Source of the DNA: Mycobacterium sp. 852002-40037_SCH5390672
GTDB taxonomy: Bacteria > Actinomycetota > Actinomycetes > Mycobacteriales > Mycobacteriaceae
Direction: 5' to 3'
Assembly: GCF_001665875.1 (NCBI RefSeq)
Contig: NZ_LZTA01000041.1
Coordinates: forward strand, 34,375 to 98,374
Length of the DNA: 64,000 bases
The notes beneath the pieces are model-generated. The model had not been told where the DNA came from and did not search any database. It saw only the letters and a program-made list of their open reading frames with translations. The translations under genes were made by a program, and so were the position numbers. Below are positions 1-9,155 of this stretch, piece by piece; the stretch's first letter is position 1; each line of letters starts with the position of its first letter.

Positions 1-617
1 CGCTCGCCGTCTGGCATCTGCACGGCGGGAAGAATCAGCGTATCGATCACTTGTCGTATGAACTTGGCGTCGACGCTCTGTCCACTGATGACGCGTAGTA
101 GGCCCATTGCGGTCAGGACGTCAGCGATCAATGACCAGTCGCGGGTGGCGGAGATTTCGCCGCGGTCTGCGGCACGAGACAGAACGGCCGACAGCACACG
201 CCTGCCCTTGAAGAGAATCAGGTCATCCAACGCGGTGGCGAGTTCGGGGTCGTGCGCGGCCTCCACGGCGACTCGCAGCACGAGGTCATTGGTAATCAAG
301 GAGTTGTCATTGCGCTTGGCGCGCTTGACAACGGCGTCGAGGTCACCGTCCAGACTGCCGGTATCGGGGGCGTCATCCTCGAGCAGATCGGGTCGCCAAT
401 AGACGAGAGCGTCGGTCATCAAGGCGGCTTTCGACGACCACCGTCGATAAATTGCGGCCTTGCCCACACCGGCCCGTGCCGCAATGTCGTTCATGTTCGT
501 CGCGTCGTAACCGTGCTCGGCCAGTGAGGCCAACGCGGCGTCGAGGATCGCGGGGTCGCGGGAGCGGTCCAGCCGCCCCTCGGTGCGCTGTCGAAGTTTC
601 GATTCGGGCTCTGCCAT
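1..617 (-). CDS. TetR-family transcriptional regulator (3' end beyond window)
   Basis: About 205 residues are visible and the frame is still open at base 1, so the C-terminus lies outside the window. The protein starts MAEPESKLRQR and has an N-terminal TetR helix-turn-helix at about residues 20-65, with the typical sequence GVGKAAIYRRWSSKAALM as recognition helix. The rest is the helical ligand-binding domain. It lies 64 bp downstream of the mmpL gene on the same strand, so it may be the last gene of the mmpS-mmpL transcript. By analogy with other mycobacterial MmpS/MmpL loci it may repress that operon through the palindrome at 4064-4081; this is inference. The family call is firm, the ligand unknown. 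Confidence 0.85.
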   Translation of the reverse strand, partial: MAEPESKLRQRTEGRLDRSRDPAILDAALASLAEHGYDATNMNDIAARAGVGKAAIYRRWSSKAALMTDALVYWRPDLLEDDAPDTGSLDGDLDAVVKRAKRNDNSLITNDLVLRVAVEAAHDPELATALDDLILFKGRRVLSAVLSRAADRGEISATRDWSLIADVLTAMGLLRVISGQSVDAKFIRQVIDTLILPAVQMPDGE

Positions 618-681
618 GGGTCCTGGGCTGTCAATCAACAACGTCGTCGTGGACAGCTTGGCAGACCGGCTGGTATCGGTT

Positions 682-3549
682 TCACCTTGTGGCCAGTTGT
701 GGAATCGGCGCCGTATGCGCGTCCTCGTTCCGATCGGTCTTCCTCGTCAGGCGGATAGTGTTGATCGGCCACCAGAACCAATGCCCCAACGCAGCGGCGA
801 TCGACGGGGTCATGAAGGACCGCACGATAAGGGTGTCGACCAACAGACCCAATCCGATCGTGGTGCCGAGTTCTCCGATCACCCGTAGTTGGCTGACGAT
901 CATGGAGGCCATGGTGAAGGCGAATACCAGCCCGGCGGCGGTGACGACGCGGCCGGAGGCGCCCATGCCGCGGATGATTCCGGTGTTGAGGCCGGCGGGG
1001 ATTTCTTCTTTGAGCCGGGAGACCAGGAGCAGGTTGTAGTCCGATCCCACGGCCAACAGGATGACGACTGACAGGGGCAGCACGATCCACTGCACACCGA
1101 GTCCGATGAGGTCTTGCCACAGCAGTACGGACAGACCGCACGCTGTACCCAGCGACGCGGCCACCGTGCCGACGATGACCAACGCGGCGACCACGCTACG
1201 CGTGATGAGCAGCATGATCGCGAAGATCAGTATCAACGCGGAGATCCCGGCGACCAGCAGGTCGATGATGACGCCTTCTTGCATGTCGGAATACATCGAT
1301 GCCGTTCCGGCCAGATACACCTTCGAGCTCTCCAGCGGAGTTCCCTTGATGGCATCGGCGACCGCGTCTTTAACTCCCGCGACGTGCTTGATTCCCTCAA
1401 CCGAGGCGGGATCACCCTGGTGAGTGATGATGAACCGCACGGCCGTGCCATCGGGGGAAACAAACATCTTCAGCCCGCGTTTGAAGTCAGGGTTTTTGAA
1501 GACTTCCGGCGGCAGGTAGAAGGAGTCGTCGTTCTTGGCTTCGTCGAAGTATTGCCCCATCAAGGTAGAGCCCTCGGCCCCCTCCTGCTGGTGGGCTTGG
1601 ATCCCGGCCATCGTGCTATGCGTGGACAGCATGAAGTCGCGCATCGTCTTCATCGTGTCGATCATTTTGGGGAAATCGGCCAGCAGTTGCGGCATCAATC
1701 GATCCAAACGATCGAGATCCACTGTGAGGCCGCTGATTTGGTCAGCGAGCTCATCGATGCCGTCGAGCGTATCGAAGACTGACCGCAGCGACCAGCACAC
1801 GGGAATATCGAAACAGTGCTTCTCCCAATAGAAGTAACTTCTGATCGGCCGGAAGAAATCCTCGAAATCCGAGATGTGATCCCGTAATTCATTGGTAGTA
1901 GCCACCATGTCATGGGTTCTGCCGACCATGCTGTGCGTCGCCGCTGTCACCTGCTGCATGACGCCGTACATGTGCTCCATGGTGGCGATCGTTTTGCTCA
2001 GTTCATCAGCCTGCTCGAGCATGTGGGCCATATTGTCGTTATTGAACTTCGCCGTCTGTAGGGTCGCCGAATTCTGCATCGCGATCTGGAACGGGATCGA
2101 GCTGTGCTCGATCGGCGCACCCAACGGCCTGGTAATGGTCTGGACGCGTTCGATACCGCGAAGGTGGAAGACGCTCTTGGCGATTCGATCGATGACGAGC
2201 ATGTCGGCCGGGTCGCGTAGATCATGATCGGCTTCGACCATCAGCAGTTCAGGGTTCATCCGGGCTTGGGAGAAGTGCCGTTGCGCCGCCGTCATTGCGG
2301 CGTTGGCGGGCATGTTTTCGGGAGTGAATTTCTGGTCATCGTAGTTCGGCACGTAGGTCAGCAGGCTGATGAATCCGATGACGGCTATAGCTGCGGTCAC
2401 GACGATGATCGGCTTTGGCCAGCGCACCACGGCGGTGCCCACTTTGCGCCAACCACGTTCGTCGACCGCGCGTTTGGGATCGAACAGGCCGAACCGCGCC
2501 CCGAGCGCCAGTACCGCCGGGGCCAGGGTCAGTGCCGCGAACACGATAACCAACAGGGCTATCGCGCAGGGCAATCCCATGGTCTGGAAATACGGCAGCC
2601 GGGTCGCCGTCAGGCACAAGCAGGCACCCGCGATCGTCAGACCTGAGCCCAGGATGACGTGCGACACGCCATGATAGGCCGTGTAGAAAGCCTCCTCGCG
2701 GTCTTGGCCCAGGGATCGGGCTTCGTGGTAGCGGCCCAGCAGGAAGATCACGTAGTCGGTTCCGGCGGCGATGCTGAGCATGGTGATCATGCTGACGGCG
2801 TAGGGCGTGAGCCCGATGATGTTGAGGTTGCCCGCGGTTGCCGTAACACCTTGGGCCGCAAAGAGCTCGATGCCGATCACCACCAGGCACAGCAGGGTTG
2901 TGACGATCGACCGATAGACGATCAGCAACATCACGAATATGACACCGATGGAGACCAGCGCCATCGTCGCCATGCTCTTATGCCCGACAACGCTGGTGTC
3001 GGCGTTCAGCACGGTGTTGCCGGCCACATACGCCTTGACACCCGGCGGCGCAGGCGTGTCCGTGACGATCTTGCGCACGGCGGCGACCGACTCGTGGCTG
3101 GGAGTGGTGCCTTGCGCACCGTTGAGGAAGACCTGGACATAGGCGGCCTTGCCGTCCGGGCTTTGCGAGCCGGCAGCGGTCAGGGGGTCGCCCCAGAAGT
3201 CCTGAACATTTTGCACATGCGCGTGGTCGTCTTTGAGTTTGCTGACGATGTGGTTGTAGAAGTCGTGCGCGCTGTCGCCGAGCTTGTCTTTTCCTTCCAG
3301 GACCACCATCGCCGTTGAGTCCGTGTGGAATTCGTTGAACTTGTCGCCGATGTGCATCATCGATTTGAACGCCGGCGCGTCTCGCGGCGTCATCGGCACC
3401 GAGTGCTGGGACGCAACGTCGTCAAGGGAGGGCGAAATCACGCCCAGGGCGACGGCAACGAACAACCATCCCAGGGTAATCGGCAGCGACAGGATGCGGA
3501 TGAGCCGGGGGATGACCGCGCGGCGGGGCTTCAAATGCGGGTTGCTCAT
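682..3549 (-). CDS. MmpL-family RND transporter
   Basis: A 955-residue inner-membrane proton-driven exporter of lipids or lipid-like compounds. One transmembrane helix near residues 20-38 is followed by a large periplasmic loop, five helices (about 195-380), a second large loop rich in helical segments and a final membrane block (about 775-930). The Asp-Tyr proton-relay pairs of MmpL proteins are present in both halves (D265-Y266 in GTDYVIFLL, D837-Y838 in GSDYNLLLV). Length and the short C-terminal tail fit the MmpL4/MmpL5 group, which pairs with MmpS partners. Its start codon overlaps the stop of the upstream mmpS by 4 bp (ATGA), so the two are translationally coupled. Cargo cannot be told from sequence; siderophore or small lipid export is the known role of this subgroup. 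Confidence 0.93.
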   Translation of the reverse strand: MSNPHLKPRRAVIPRLIRILSLPITLGWLFVAVALGVISPSLDDVASQHSVPMTPRDAPAFKSMMHIGDKFNEFHTDSTAMVVLEGKDKLGDSAHDFYNHIVSKLKDDHAHVQNVQDFWGDPLTAAGSQSPDGKAAYVQVFLNGAQGTTPSHESVAAVRKIVTDTPAPPGVKAYVAGNTVLNADTSVVGHKSMATMALVSIGVIFVMLLIVYRSIVTTLLCLVVIGIELFAAQGVTATAGNLNIIGLTPYAVSMITMLSIAAGTDYVIFLLGRYHEARSLGQDREEAFYTAYHGVSHVILGSGLTIAGACLCLTATRLPYFQTMGLPCAIALLVIVFAALTLAPAVLALGARFGLFDPKRAVDERGWRKVGTAVVRWPKPIIVVTAAIAVIGFISLLTYVPNYDDQKFTPENMPANAAMTAAQRHFSQARMNPELLMVEADHDLRDPADMLVIDRIAKSVFHLRGIERVQTITRPLGAPIEHSSIPFQIAMQNSATLQTAKFNNDNMAHMLEQADELSKTIATMEHMYGVMQQVTAATHSMVGRTHDMVATTNELRDHISDFEDFFRPIRSYFYWEKHCFDIPVCWSLRSVFDTLDGIDELADQISGLTVDLDRLDRLMPQLLADFPKMIDTMKTMRDFMLSTHSTMAGIQAHQQEGAEGSTLMGQYFDEAKNDDSFYLPPEVFKNPDFKRGLKMFVSPDGTAVRFIITHQGDPASVEGIKHVAGVKDAVADAIKGTPLESSKVYLAGTASMYSDMQEGVIIDLLVAGISALILIFAIMLLITRSVVAALVIVGTVAASLGTACGLSVLLWQDLIGLGVQWIVLPLSVVILLAVGSDYNLLLVSRLKEEIPAGLNTGIIRGMGASGRVVTAAGLVFAFTMASMIVSQLRVIGELGTTIGLGLLVDTLIVRSFMTPSIAAALGHWFWWPINTIRLTRKTDRNEDAHTAPIPQLATR

Positions 3550-3983
3550 ACGGATTTCACCAAGCAGTAGATGAACGGTTGGTAGTCAGTGGTGTTGCGG
3601 TCGTCGCGAACCTGGTCGTCGACGATGACACGACACCGCAGGGCATGTACCTCTGTGCTGCCCTGGGCGACTATGTTGGCCGACATCGACGGCAGCGTGG
3701 TCACGACGGTGAACGACCACGGCAGCGGGGCGGAATCGACGAGGTGCGGCTGACCGTTTTCGTCGAGGTAATTGGCGTTCACCGTGCCGCCTGGGGTACC
3801 GGTTATCTCGTAAGTGATGTGTTTCGGGTGGAACGGTTTGGTGTTGTCGCCACCACCCTCGCCGCTCGTTACGCCACCGTGCGAGCCGAACGTGTCACGG
3901 ATGCGGACAACGGCATACGCGCCCACCGTAATTACGACGACAAGAAGCAGGGGCATCCATGCCCTTCGCAAAGCGCTCAGCAT
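3546..3983 (-). CDS. MmpS-family accessory membrane protein
   Basis: A 145-residue partner of the MmpL exporter. A positively charged N-terminus and one transmembrane helix (about residues 8-27) precede a glycine-rich linker and a periplasmic beta domain with the MmpS hallmarks ITYEITGTPGG and the paired cysteines near the C-terminus. I chose the ATG at 3983 rather than an in-frame start 54 bp upstream because AAAGGAGG lies just before it at good spacing. MmpS proteins assist MmpL-mediated export from the periplasmic side. The gene overlaps mmpL by 4 bp and is first in the operon. Confidence 0.9.
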   Translation of the reverse strand: MLSALRRAWMPLLLVVVITVGAYAVVRIRDTFGSHGGVTSGEGGGDNTKPFHPKHITYEITGTPGGTVNANYLDENGQPHLVDSAPLPWSFTVVTTLPSMSANIVAQGSTEVHALRCRVIVDDQVRDDRNTTDYQPFIYCLVKSV

Positions 3984-4549
3984 CCGCTGCCTCCTTTTCA
4001 CCCTTCGCAGCCAGCGGGAGCGCGCAACGGAGCGCAACCGCCTAACGCCACCACAGAAGATAAACGGAACTCAAGTTCCGTGAGCCGGTCGTCGAGAACT
4101 GTACAGCATGCCCCGGTGGACTTCTCGTCGGAGCCAGGTCGCGAAATGCCTCGCTTTCGCCGGCGGGACGACAAGTCGACCCGGCGCCGGGTCGGCTCCA
4201 CAGGCGCGGCCGGGAGCCTTTGGCCTGATGATGACTAGAATTGTTTTCTCCCAACGCTTTCCGATTGAACGTCCGGCCGGTTCGCCGACTCCGTGACGTG
4301 GCTCGGAACAACGGTCGGATCATGGGCGTAAGCGCAGGCCCAGGGGATACTCGTGCTGTCGGCCGCGGTCCTGGGCATAGGAACGTATCAGGTTGGACGA
4401 CAGTGTGATACGGCTGCCAGCTGTGGCCGCCGGTTCGCGGGTGGAACCTGCCAGCGAACTGTTACCAGCACCGTCCCGTCCGCCGGATAACAGCCTCGTC
4501 AGCCAGGGGTTTCACTGGATGAGAACGCCAAAGCGGCCGGCTCACCTCG
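3984..4549. other. Intergenic region between mmpS and the UBP zinc-finger gene
   Basis: About 570 bp without a convincing gene. It holds the mmpS promoter region with the palindrome at 4064-4081. Short open frames exist on both strands, but none has family resemblance, a good ribosome site or coherent composition. Confidence 0.5.
4064..4081. promoter_or_regulatory. Perfect inverted repeat, likely operator of mmpS-mmpL
   Basis: ACGGAAC-TCAA-GTTCCGT is a perfect 7-bp-arm inverted repeat with a 4-bp spacer, about 80 bp upstream of the mmpS start. Size and symmetry suit a TetR dimer. The TetR gene downstream of mmpL is the natural candidate to bind it. Binding is inferred, not shown. Confidence 0.55.
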
Positions 4550-4903
4550 TCAGCCGTCTCGATGGCGGAGCAGCTCGAACCAGTTATGTGGCACCCGTCC
4601 GCGCGGCCCGGGAACGGACTGATCCTCCGGACGGCACTCGGGCGGCGCGAGCCCGGGACCCTCGTAGTAGTCGTTGGCCTCGTAGTTCCAGAACCAGTCC
4701 TCGCCGGGCTCAAACGATCGGATTATCGGATGTCCGGTCTGCTGCCAGTGTTTGGTCGCATGGCGGGAGAGCGAGTCGTCGCAGCAGCCGATGTGCCCGC
4801 ATGCGGCGCAACGCCGCAAGTGCACCCACCAACCAGCGGTCTCGTCACACTCGACACAGCCCATACCGCTGGGTGGCACCGACGGGTTGACAGGAGCAGT
4901 CAT
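4550..4903 (-). CDS. UBP-type zinc-finger protein
   Basis: A 117-residue protein that is essentially one UBP-type zinc finger, the fold eukaryotic deubiquitinases use to bind free ubiquitin C-termini. Visible ligands include C-x2-C near residue 16 (GCVEC), C-x2-C (CAACG), the CC pair and histidines in SRHATKHWQQTGHPI. Such stand-alone domains are common in actinobacteria, where the partner is not established. A GAGG-type ribosome site lies upstream of the ATG. Family assignment is confident; function is unknown. Confidence 0.85.
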   Translation of the reverse strand: MTAPVNPSVPPSGMGCVECDETAGWWVHLRRCAACGHIGCCDDSLSRHATKHWQQTGHPIIRSFEPGEDWFWNYEANDYYEGPGLAPPECRPEDQSVPGPRGRVPHNWFELLRHRDG

Positions 4904-5037
4904 CAGCGCCCTCTTCCTCGCTCATGGCAACGGCTAGAGCATCTGCGCGGGGATGCTACCTCCATGTCGAACGGCCTGGCATCATGTTGAATTCCGACGG
5001 TCGACTAATCGCTGGAATTTGCTGCGATACTTTCCAC

Positions 5038-5406
5038 GTGGAACCTGACAATCTGGGCCGCCTCCTGATGCGCGCCGCGCCTGTTTTCAATGCTCCGGTG
5101 GCCGCGCTGGCCGATTCCCGTCGTTTTGGCAGAATGCTCAACCGCAACATTACGACGCTGACCTACACGGGCCGACGCTCCGGACGCACATTCCGCATCC
5201 CGGTGGCCTACCGGCGTTCGGTGGGCGACATCGTCATCGGCGTCAGCATGCCTGCGGCGAAGACGTGGTGGCGGAACTTCCTGGACACCGGCGGAGCCCT
5301 CACGTTGCGATTTGACGAGACCGATCGGGCTGGACATGCCGTCGCCAAACAGGACGAAAAGGGACGCGTCACCGTCACGGTGCGGCTCGCCGAGGCGCAC
5401 TCTTGA
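5038..5406 (+). CDS. DDN/F420-type nitroreductase-like small protein
   Basis: A 122-residue protein resembling the short split-barrel deazaflavin-dependent nitroreductase group: TLTYTGRRSGRTFRIPVAY is the typical first strands and phosphate-contacting turn, and KTWWRNFLDTGG resembles the helix that follows. Members bind F420 or act as small redox proteins. The start is uncertain: in-frame ATG codons at 4924, 4984 and 5068 are possible, none with a clear ribosome site. The GTG at 5038 includes the whole conserved helix before the barrel. An alpha/beta hydrolase follows closely on the same strand. Confidence 0.65.
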   Translation: MEPDNLGRLLMRAAPVFNAPVAALADSRRFGRMLNRNITTLTYTGRRSGRTFRIPVAYRRSVGDIVIGVSMPAAKTWWRNFLDTGGALTLRFDETDRAGHAVAKQDEKGRVTVTVRLAEAHS

Positions 5407-5646
5407 ATTTCCCGTTTCCCGTCCAGATGAGCCGCTGTTGGTTGCCTCGCGCGAAAGCTGCATCAAGGCAAGGTATTTGAATCCTCGACTACGGAGGTCG
5501 AAAAACTGTTTTCCCGTTCGCATCAGATACCGACTACGCCATCCTGGTTCACCACAGCACTCGATCAAAAGCCGGACCACTGTGACGTCGAGGTCGACGG
5601 TTGCCGCATACATCTGCGTGTCTGGGGCGCTGCCGACCAGCCTCCG

Positions 5647-6402
5647 GTGGTGCTTGTCCACGGTGGCGGAGCGCACTCAGGTTGGTGGGACCACATCGCG
5701 CCGTTCTTTTCGGGCACCCACCGGGTGATCGCGCCGGATCTGTCGGGGCACGGCGACAGCGAGGCCCGTACCAGTTACGACGTGCGAACCTGGGCAAGCG
5801 AAGTGATGGCAGCCGCGGCGGCCGCAGGGCCCGCTGGGCGACCGACCATCGTCGGCCACAGTATGGGCGGCTGGGTCGTATCCACGGCGGCGATGCACTA
5901 CAGCCCGCAGATCAACAGCATGCTGGTGATCGACTCGCCGTTGTGGGAGCGTGCGCCGGAGGAAGGGCGACTGCGCAGGCACCAACACACCCGCTACCGG
6001 ACGAGAGATGAGATCCTGGCCCGCTTTACGGCCGTGCCTTCGCAGGAGCTGATCCTGCCCTACATCCGGCAGCACATAGCGGCCGAATCGGTGTGCAAGA
6101 CCGACGAAGGATGGATTTGGAAGTTCGACCCGGCGATTTTCGGCGGTGAATTTCTCGAGCCGACGCCCGCCGACGAGGAATCCTTGGAGACCATGCTGGG
6201 CGCGATGCGTTGCCGCGTAGGGTATTTGCGCTGTGAAGCCGGGCTAGTGCCTCCCGCGATGGCCGAACGGATCCGTTCGCTGCTTCAGCTTCGTGGCCCC
6301 TTCGTGGAGCTGGCCTTGGCCGGCCACCATCCCATGCTCGACCAACCGCTCCCCCTGGTCGCGACGTTGCGGACGCTCCTGGAGTTTTGGTCGATCACCT
6401 AG
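5647..6402 (+). CDS. Alpha/beta hydrolase
   Basis: A hydrolase of at least 251 residues with the oxyanion motif HGGGAHSGWW, nucleophile elbow GHSMGG and a C-terminal histidine in AGHHPMLDQ, so the catalytic triad is complete. The first canonical in-frame start is the GTG at 5647, but that would cut into the first core strand. The reading frame is open back to 5431 and the stretch from about 5479 reads as a plausible N-terminus (for example TTEVEKLFSRSHQIP, then DVEVDGCRIHLRVWG). No ATG, GTG or TTG lies there, so the real start may be a CTG such as 5458, or the 5' end may have been altered. Substrate is unknown. Confidence 0.8.
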   Translation: MVLVHGGGAHSGWWDHIAPFFSGTHRVIAPDLSGHGDSEARTSYDVRTWASEVMAAAAAAGPAGRPTIVGHSMGGWVVSTAAMHYSPQINSMLVIDSPLWERAPEEGRLRRHQHTRYRTRDEILARFTAVPSQELILPYIRQHIAAESVCKTDEGWIWKFDPAIFGGEFLEPTPADEESLETMLGAMRCRVGYLRCEAGLVPPAMAERIRSLLQLRGPFVELALAGHHPMLDQPLPLVATLRTLLEFWSIT

Positions 6403-6486
6403 GACGCGAACTGGCCGGTCTCCCAAGAGAGCCCAGCTTGCTGAAATGCCCAGTGCCGGTGCGTGACCGGTAGACTCGCGCGGGCG

Positions 6487-7164
6487 TCAGGCCCTTGCGC
6501 GGTGGGCCAGCTTCGCGGGTTGGTCGATGATGAGGGCCTTGCCTTGGTGCCGGATCCATCCGCGTTGGGTGAAGTCTGATAGCGCCTTGTTGACGGTTTC
6601 GCGCGAGGACCCCACGAGTTGAGCGAGTTCCTTTTGCGTGAGATGGTGCTCGACAAGCACCGAACCCCCGTTACTCGTGCCGAATCGCATTGCCAGATCG
6701 AGGATTTGCTTGGCCACCCGGGCGGGGACATCGGTGAAGATCAGGTCGCACAGAGTGTTGTTCGTATTCCGGAGTCGGCGTGCCAGCACCCGTAGCAGCT
6801 GCTCCGCGATTTCGGGACGTTCGGCAATCCATGTTCGTAACGCGTGACGGTCCATCCTGACGGCTTCCACCTCTGTCAGGGTGATCACCGTCGAGGTTCG
6901 TGGGCCGGGGTCGAACAGCGCTAGCTCACCGAACACATCCCCGGGGCCCAGCACCGCAAAGACGGTTTCGCGACCGTCTGCCGTCTGATGGCGGATCTTC
7001 ACCGCGCCCGACAAGATGACGTAGAGGTCGTCACCCGGCTCGCCTTCGACGAAGACGGTGCGCCTGCGCGGGAAGGATACGTGCTGCAGGTGGCGAGCCA
7101 ACGCATCGACCGCATCAGGGGCGATCCCCTGGAAGATGCCGGCTCGCGCCAATACTTCGTTCAC
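6487..7164 (-). CDS. CRP/FNR-family transcriptional regulator, CRP paralogue
   Basis: A 225-residue regulator with an N-terminal cyclic-nucleotide-binding domain (about 10-120, GPGDVFGELALFDPGPRTS being the phosphate-binding cassette), a dimerisation helix (IAEQLLRVLARRLRNTNN) and a winged helix with recognition sequence LAQLVGSSRETVNKALS. It closely resembles mycobacterial CRP (Rv3676 type), which binds cAMP, but differs enough (arginine-to-histidine and other changes across both domains) to look like a paralogue. It lies alone, convergent with the hydrolase upstream. Confidence 0.88.
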   Translation of the reverse strand: MNEVLARAGIFQGIAPDAVDALARHLQHVSFPRRRTVFVEGEPGDDLYVILSGAVKIRHQTADGRETVFAVLGPGDVFGELALFDPGPRTSTVITLTEVEAVRMDRHALRTWIAERPEIAEQLLRVLARRLRNTNNTLCDLIFTDVPARVAKQILDLAMRFGTSNGGSVLVEHHLTQKELAQLVGSSRETVNKALSDFTQRGWIRHQGKALIIDQPAKLAHRARA

Positions 7165-7339
7165 GCCGCCCCTTTCAACGCGTTTCGCACGGCGTTGCGC
7201 GCACTAGGCGCTGCTCCGGTGTGGGGCGTCTTAGCTCGCGGTCCAGACTTTACACCAGCGGCGATATCCGTAACATAGCCGGTCATGCCCGCGGTTTTGA
7301 GCGTGAAATGAGTGGCCGTTCGAGAGCCGGGAGGGCCGC

Positions 7340-7510
7340 CTACGCCGCCGGGATAGTGACAGTCGACGCGATGGTCACCTCGGAGTACAGGTTCCCGCAC
7401 GCATCGCAATCGACCTGATACTCGAGCTTGTCGTCATCCCGTTCGAGAAACCGGTATTGCGCCCACGCCATGCAGCGCGGGCACCGTGCACGACCGTGCT
7501 CGATTGCCAT
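7340..7510 (-). CDS. Small zinc-ribbon protein (56 aa)
   Basis: A short gene, easily overlooked. It begins MAIEHGRARCPRCMAWAQYR, has a second C-x2-C (CDACG) about 28 residues later and ends in TVTIPAA. The two knuckles make a treble-clef or zinc-ribbon likely. AAGGGG lies 8 bp before the ATG. Function is unknown; a role in nucleic-acid or protein contact is only a guess from the fold. It sits between the CRP paralogue and the secreted flavin oxidase, both also on the minus strand. Confidence 0.65.
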   Translation of the reverse strand: MAIEHGRARCPRCMAWAQYRFLERDDDKLEYQVDCDACGNLYSEVTIASTVTIPAA

Positions 7511-7622
7511 TGACCAAACCCCTTACTCGTCACAGACACACTGGAAGTACCCCGTGCCGAGCCGGGCTAACCATCGAGTGGTCCGGTGCCCGCGGGACCG
7601 GCGCCAGTGCCGTGTTCGGCGG

Positions 7623-9056
7623 CTAGTAATTCAGCCCCGAGAACATGACCCGGCCGGGATCGTACTTCTGCCGGACGGCGCTCAGCCGGGACAGGTTCGG
7701 TCCGAAGTAGCGCGAGGGCGACTGGTTGGCCTCGATGTAGTTCACGTAGCCGCCGACCGAATACTGTTGCACCGCCTGATGTGCCGTATTGAGCCAGTTG
7801 GTCGCGGCCGCGGGATCGCCCGTTTCCACATACCACTGCACCAGCGCTGACTGCCGGCGCCACGGAAACGCGGTGGCGCCCGGCGCCACCGTCGCGAGTG
7901 CGCCGTCCATGGCGTGCATGATGGCCAGCATCCGGCCGGCGCCGCGGGGAAAGGCGTTCACCGCCGAGGCGATCCCCTGTGCCACGCCCGCGTTGACGGT
8001 GGCAAAGACGTCGGAGCCGCCGACATACCCGAGCGGCGACGGGTTGAGGTTGCCGACGGCCAGATAATTCACCAGGTCCATGTAGTTGAAGGTGTGGTTC
8101 TCGGTGCCCGACGGTTGCAGTCCCACCGCTTGGGTGATCGCGGCCGCAGCGCTGTTACCCGACCCGGCGGGGCAGGTCGCCAGGATTCGGCAATGCATAC
8201 CCATCGCGTCGACAGTGGCGTCCGCCAGTGCCCAGCTGTTGGGGTCGGCGGTGCGCAGCCAGTTCTGCCAACCGACGAGTACCTGCGCGAACGACTGCGG
8301 CGGGAAGTTGAGGTTGACGACGTCCACGTCCTTGGTGGGGAACGTGGCGAAGGTCAACGCGGTCGTCACACCGAAGTTGCCGCCACCGCCGCCGCGCAGT
8401 GCCCAGAACAAGTCGGGGTTGCTGCCGGCGGACGCGGTGACCGCCTGACCGCTGGGCAGCACCACCGACGCCGACGTCAGCTGGTCACAGAGCAGGCCGG
8501 CATGCCGGGACTGTGCTCCCATGCCGCCACCCAGCGCGTGGCCCGCGGCACCGACCGACGGACAGGTACCGGTTGGGATGCCCCGGCCGGCCGCGGCCAG
8601 AGTCCGGTGCATCGTGTACAGACTCGTGGCCGGCGTCACCGTGATCTGCCCCGTGGCGGCGTCGTAGTTGGCGTCCCCTGGCAGTTGGCGCAGGTCGAGC
8701 ACCATGGTTCCGTTCGCGGTCGACGCGCCGATATAGGAGTGTCCACCGCTGCGCGGGGCCACCTTGAGGTTGTGGGCGGCCGCGAATGCCATCGCCTTCT
8801 GCACGTCGGCTGCCGACGTTGGGGTGACGACCGCCGCCGGCGTCAGCCCGTTGTAGTTCGTGTTGAAAACCTGTTTTGCTCCGGCGAATTGGGGGCTCTC
8901 CGGGAGCACCACCTTCCCGCCGAGGGCGGTGGACAGGCCCTCCCAGCCGGTAGGTCTCGGATCGGCGGCGACCCGGGGTGCGCCGAGGACGGCGCCGGTG
9001 GCTAACGCTCCGACGGCGCCGCGCAGGAACGTCTGCCGCGAGATTTCACGCGCCAT
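7623..9056 (-). CDS. Tat-exported FAD-linked oxidase (berberine-bridge-enzyme type)
   Basis: A 477-residue oxidoreductase. The N-terminus (SRQTFLRGAVGALATG) is a twin-arginine-like signal with an Ala-rich hydrophobic stretch, so the enzyme is probably exported. The PCMH-type FAD domain follows, with SGGHSY supplying the histidine and GTCPSVG the cysteine that attach FAD bicovalently in this family. The C-terminal BBE segment (YFGPNLSRLSAVRQKYDP) closes the active site. Family members oxidise sugars, alkaloids or other alcohols using oxygen. No partner gene is obvious; an SDR lies about 100 bp upstream on the same strand. Confidence 0.88.
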   Translation of the reverse strand: MAREISRQTFLRGAVGALATGAVLGAPRVAADPRPTGWEGLSTALGGKVVLPESPQFAGAKQVFNTNYNGLTPAAVVTPTSAADVQKAMAFAAAHNLKVAPRSGGHSYIGASTANGTMVLDLRQLPGDANYDAATGQITVTPATSLYTMHRTLAAAGRGIPTGTCPSVGAAGHALGGGMGAQSRHAGLLCDQLTSASVVLPSGQAVTASAGSNPDLFWALRGGGGGNFGVTTALTFATFPTKDVDVVNLNFPPQSFAQVLVGWQNWLRTADPNSWALADATVDAMGMHCRILATCPAGSGNSAAAAITQAVGLQPSGTENHTFNYMDLVNYLAVGNLNPSPLGYVGGSDVFATVNAGVAQGIASAVNAFPRGAGRMLAIMHAMDGALATVAPGATAFPWRRQSALVQWYVETGDPAAATNWLNTAHQAVQQYSVGGYVNYIEANQSPSRYFGPNLSRLSAVRQKYDPGRVMFSGLNY

Positions 9057-9155
9057 CGTCGGACTCCCGCGATTGCGTCATGCCCCGAATTGTCAACCAC
9101 AACAAGCGTGGTGCCGCCCGACGTGTCGGGCGGTGATTGAAACGTGCCTGAACCG

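Noticed and set aside
7914..9005. Long plus-strand open frame of 363 codons
   Set aside because: It is antisense to the flavin oxidase and very rich in Arg, Gly and Val; an artefact of GC-rich third positions.
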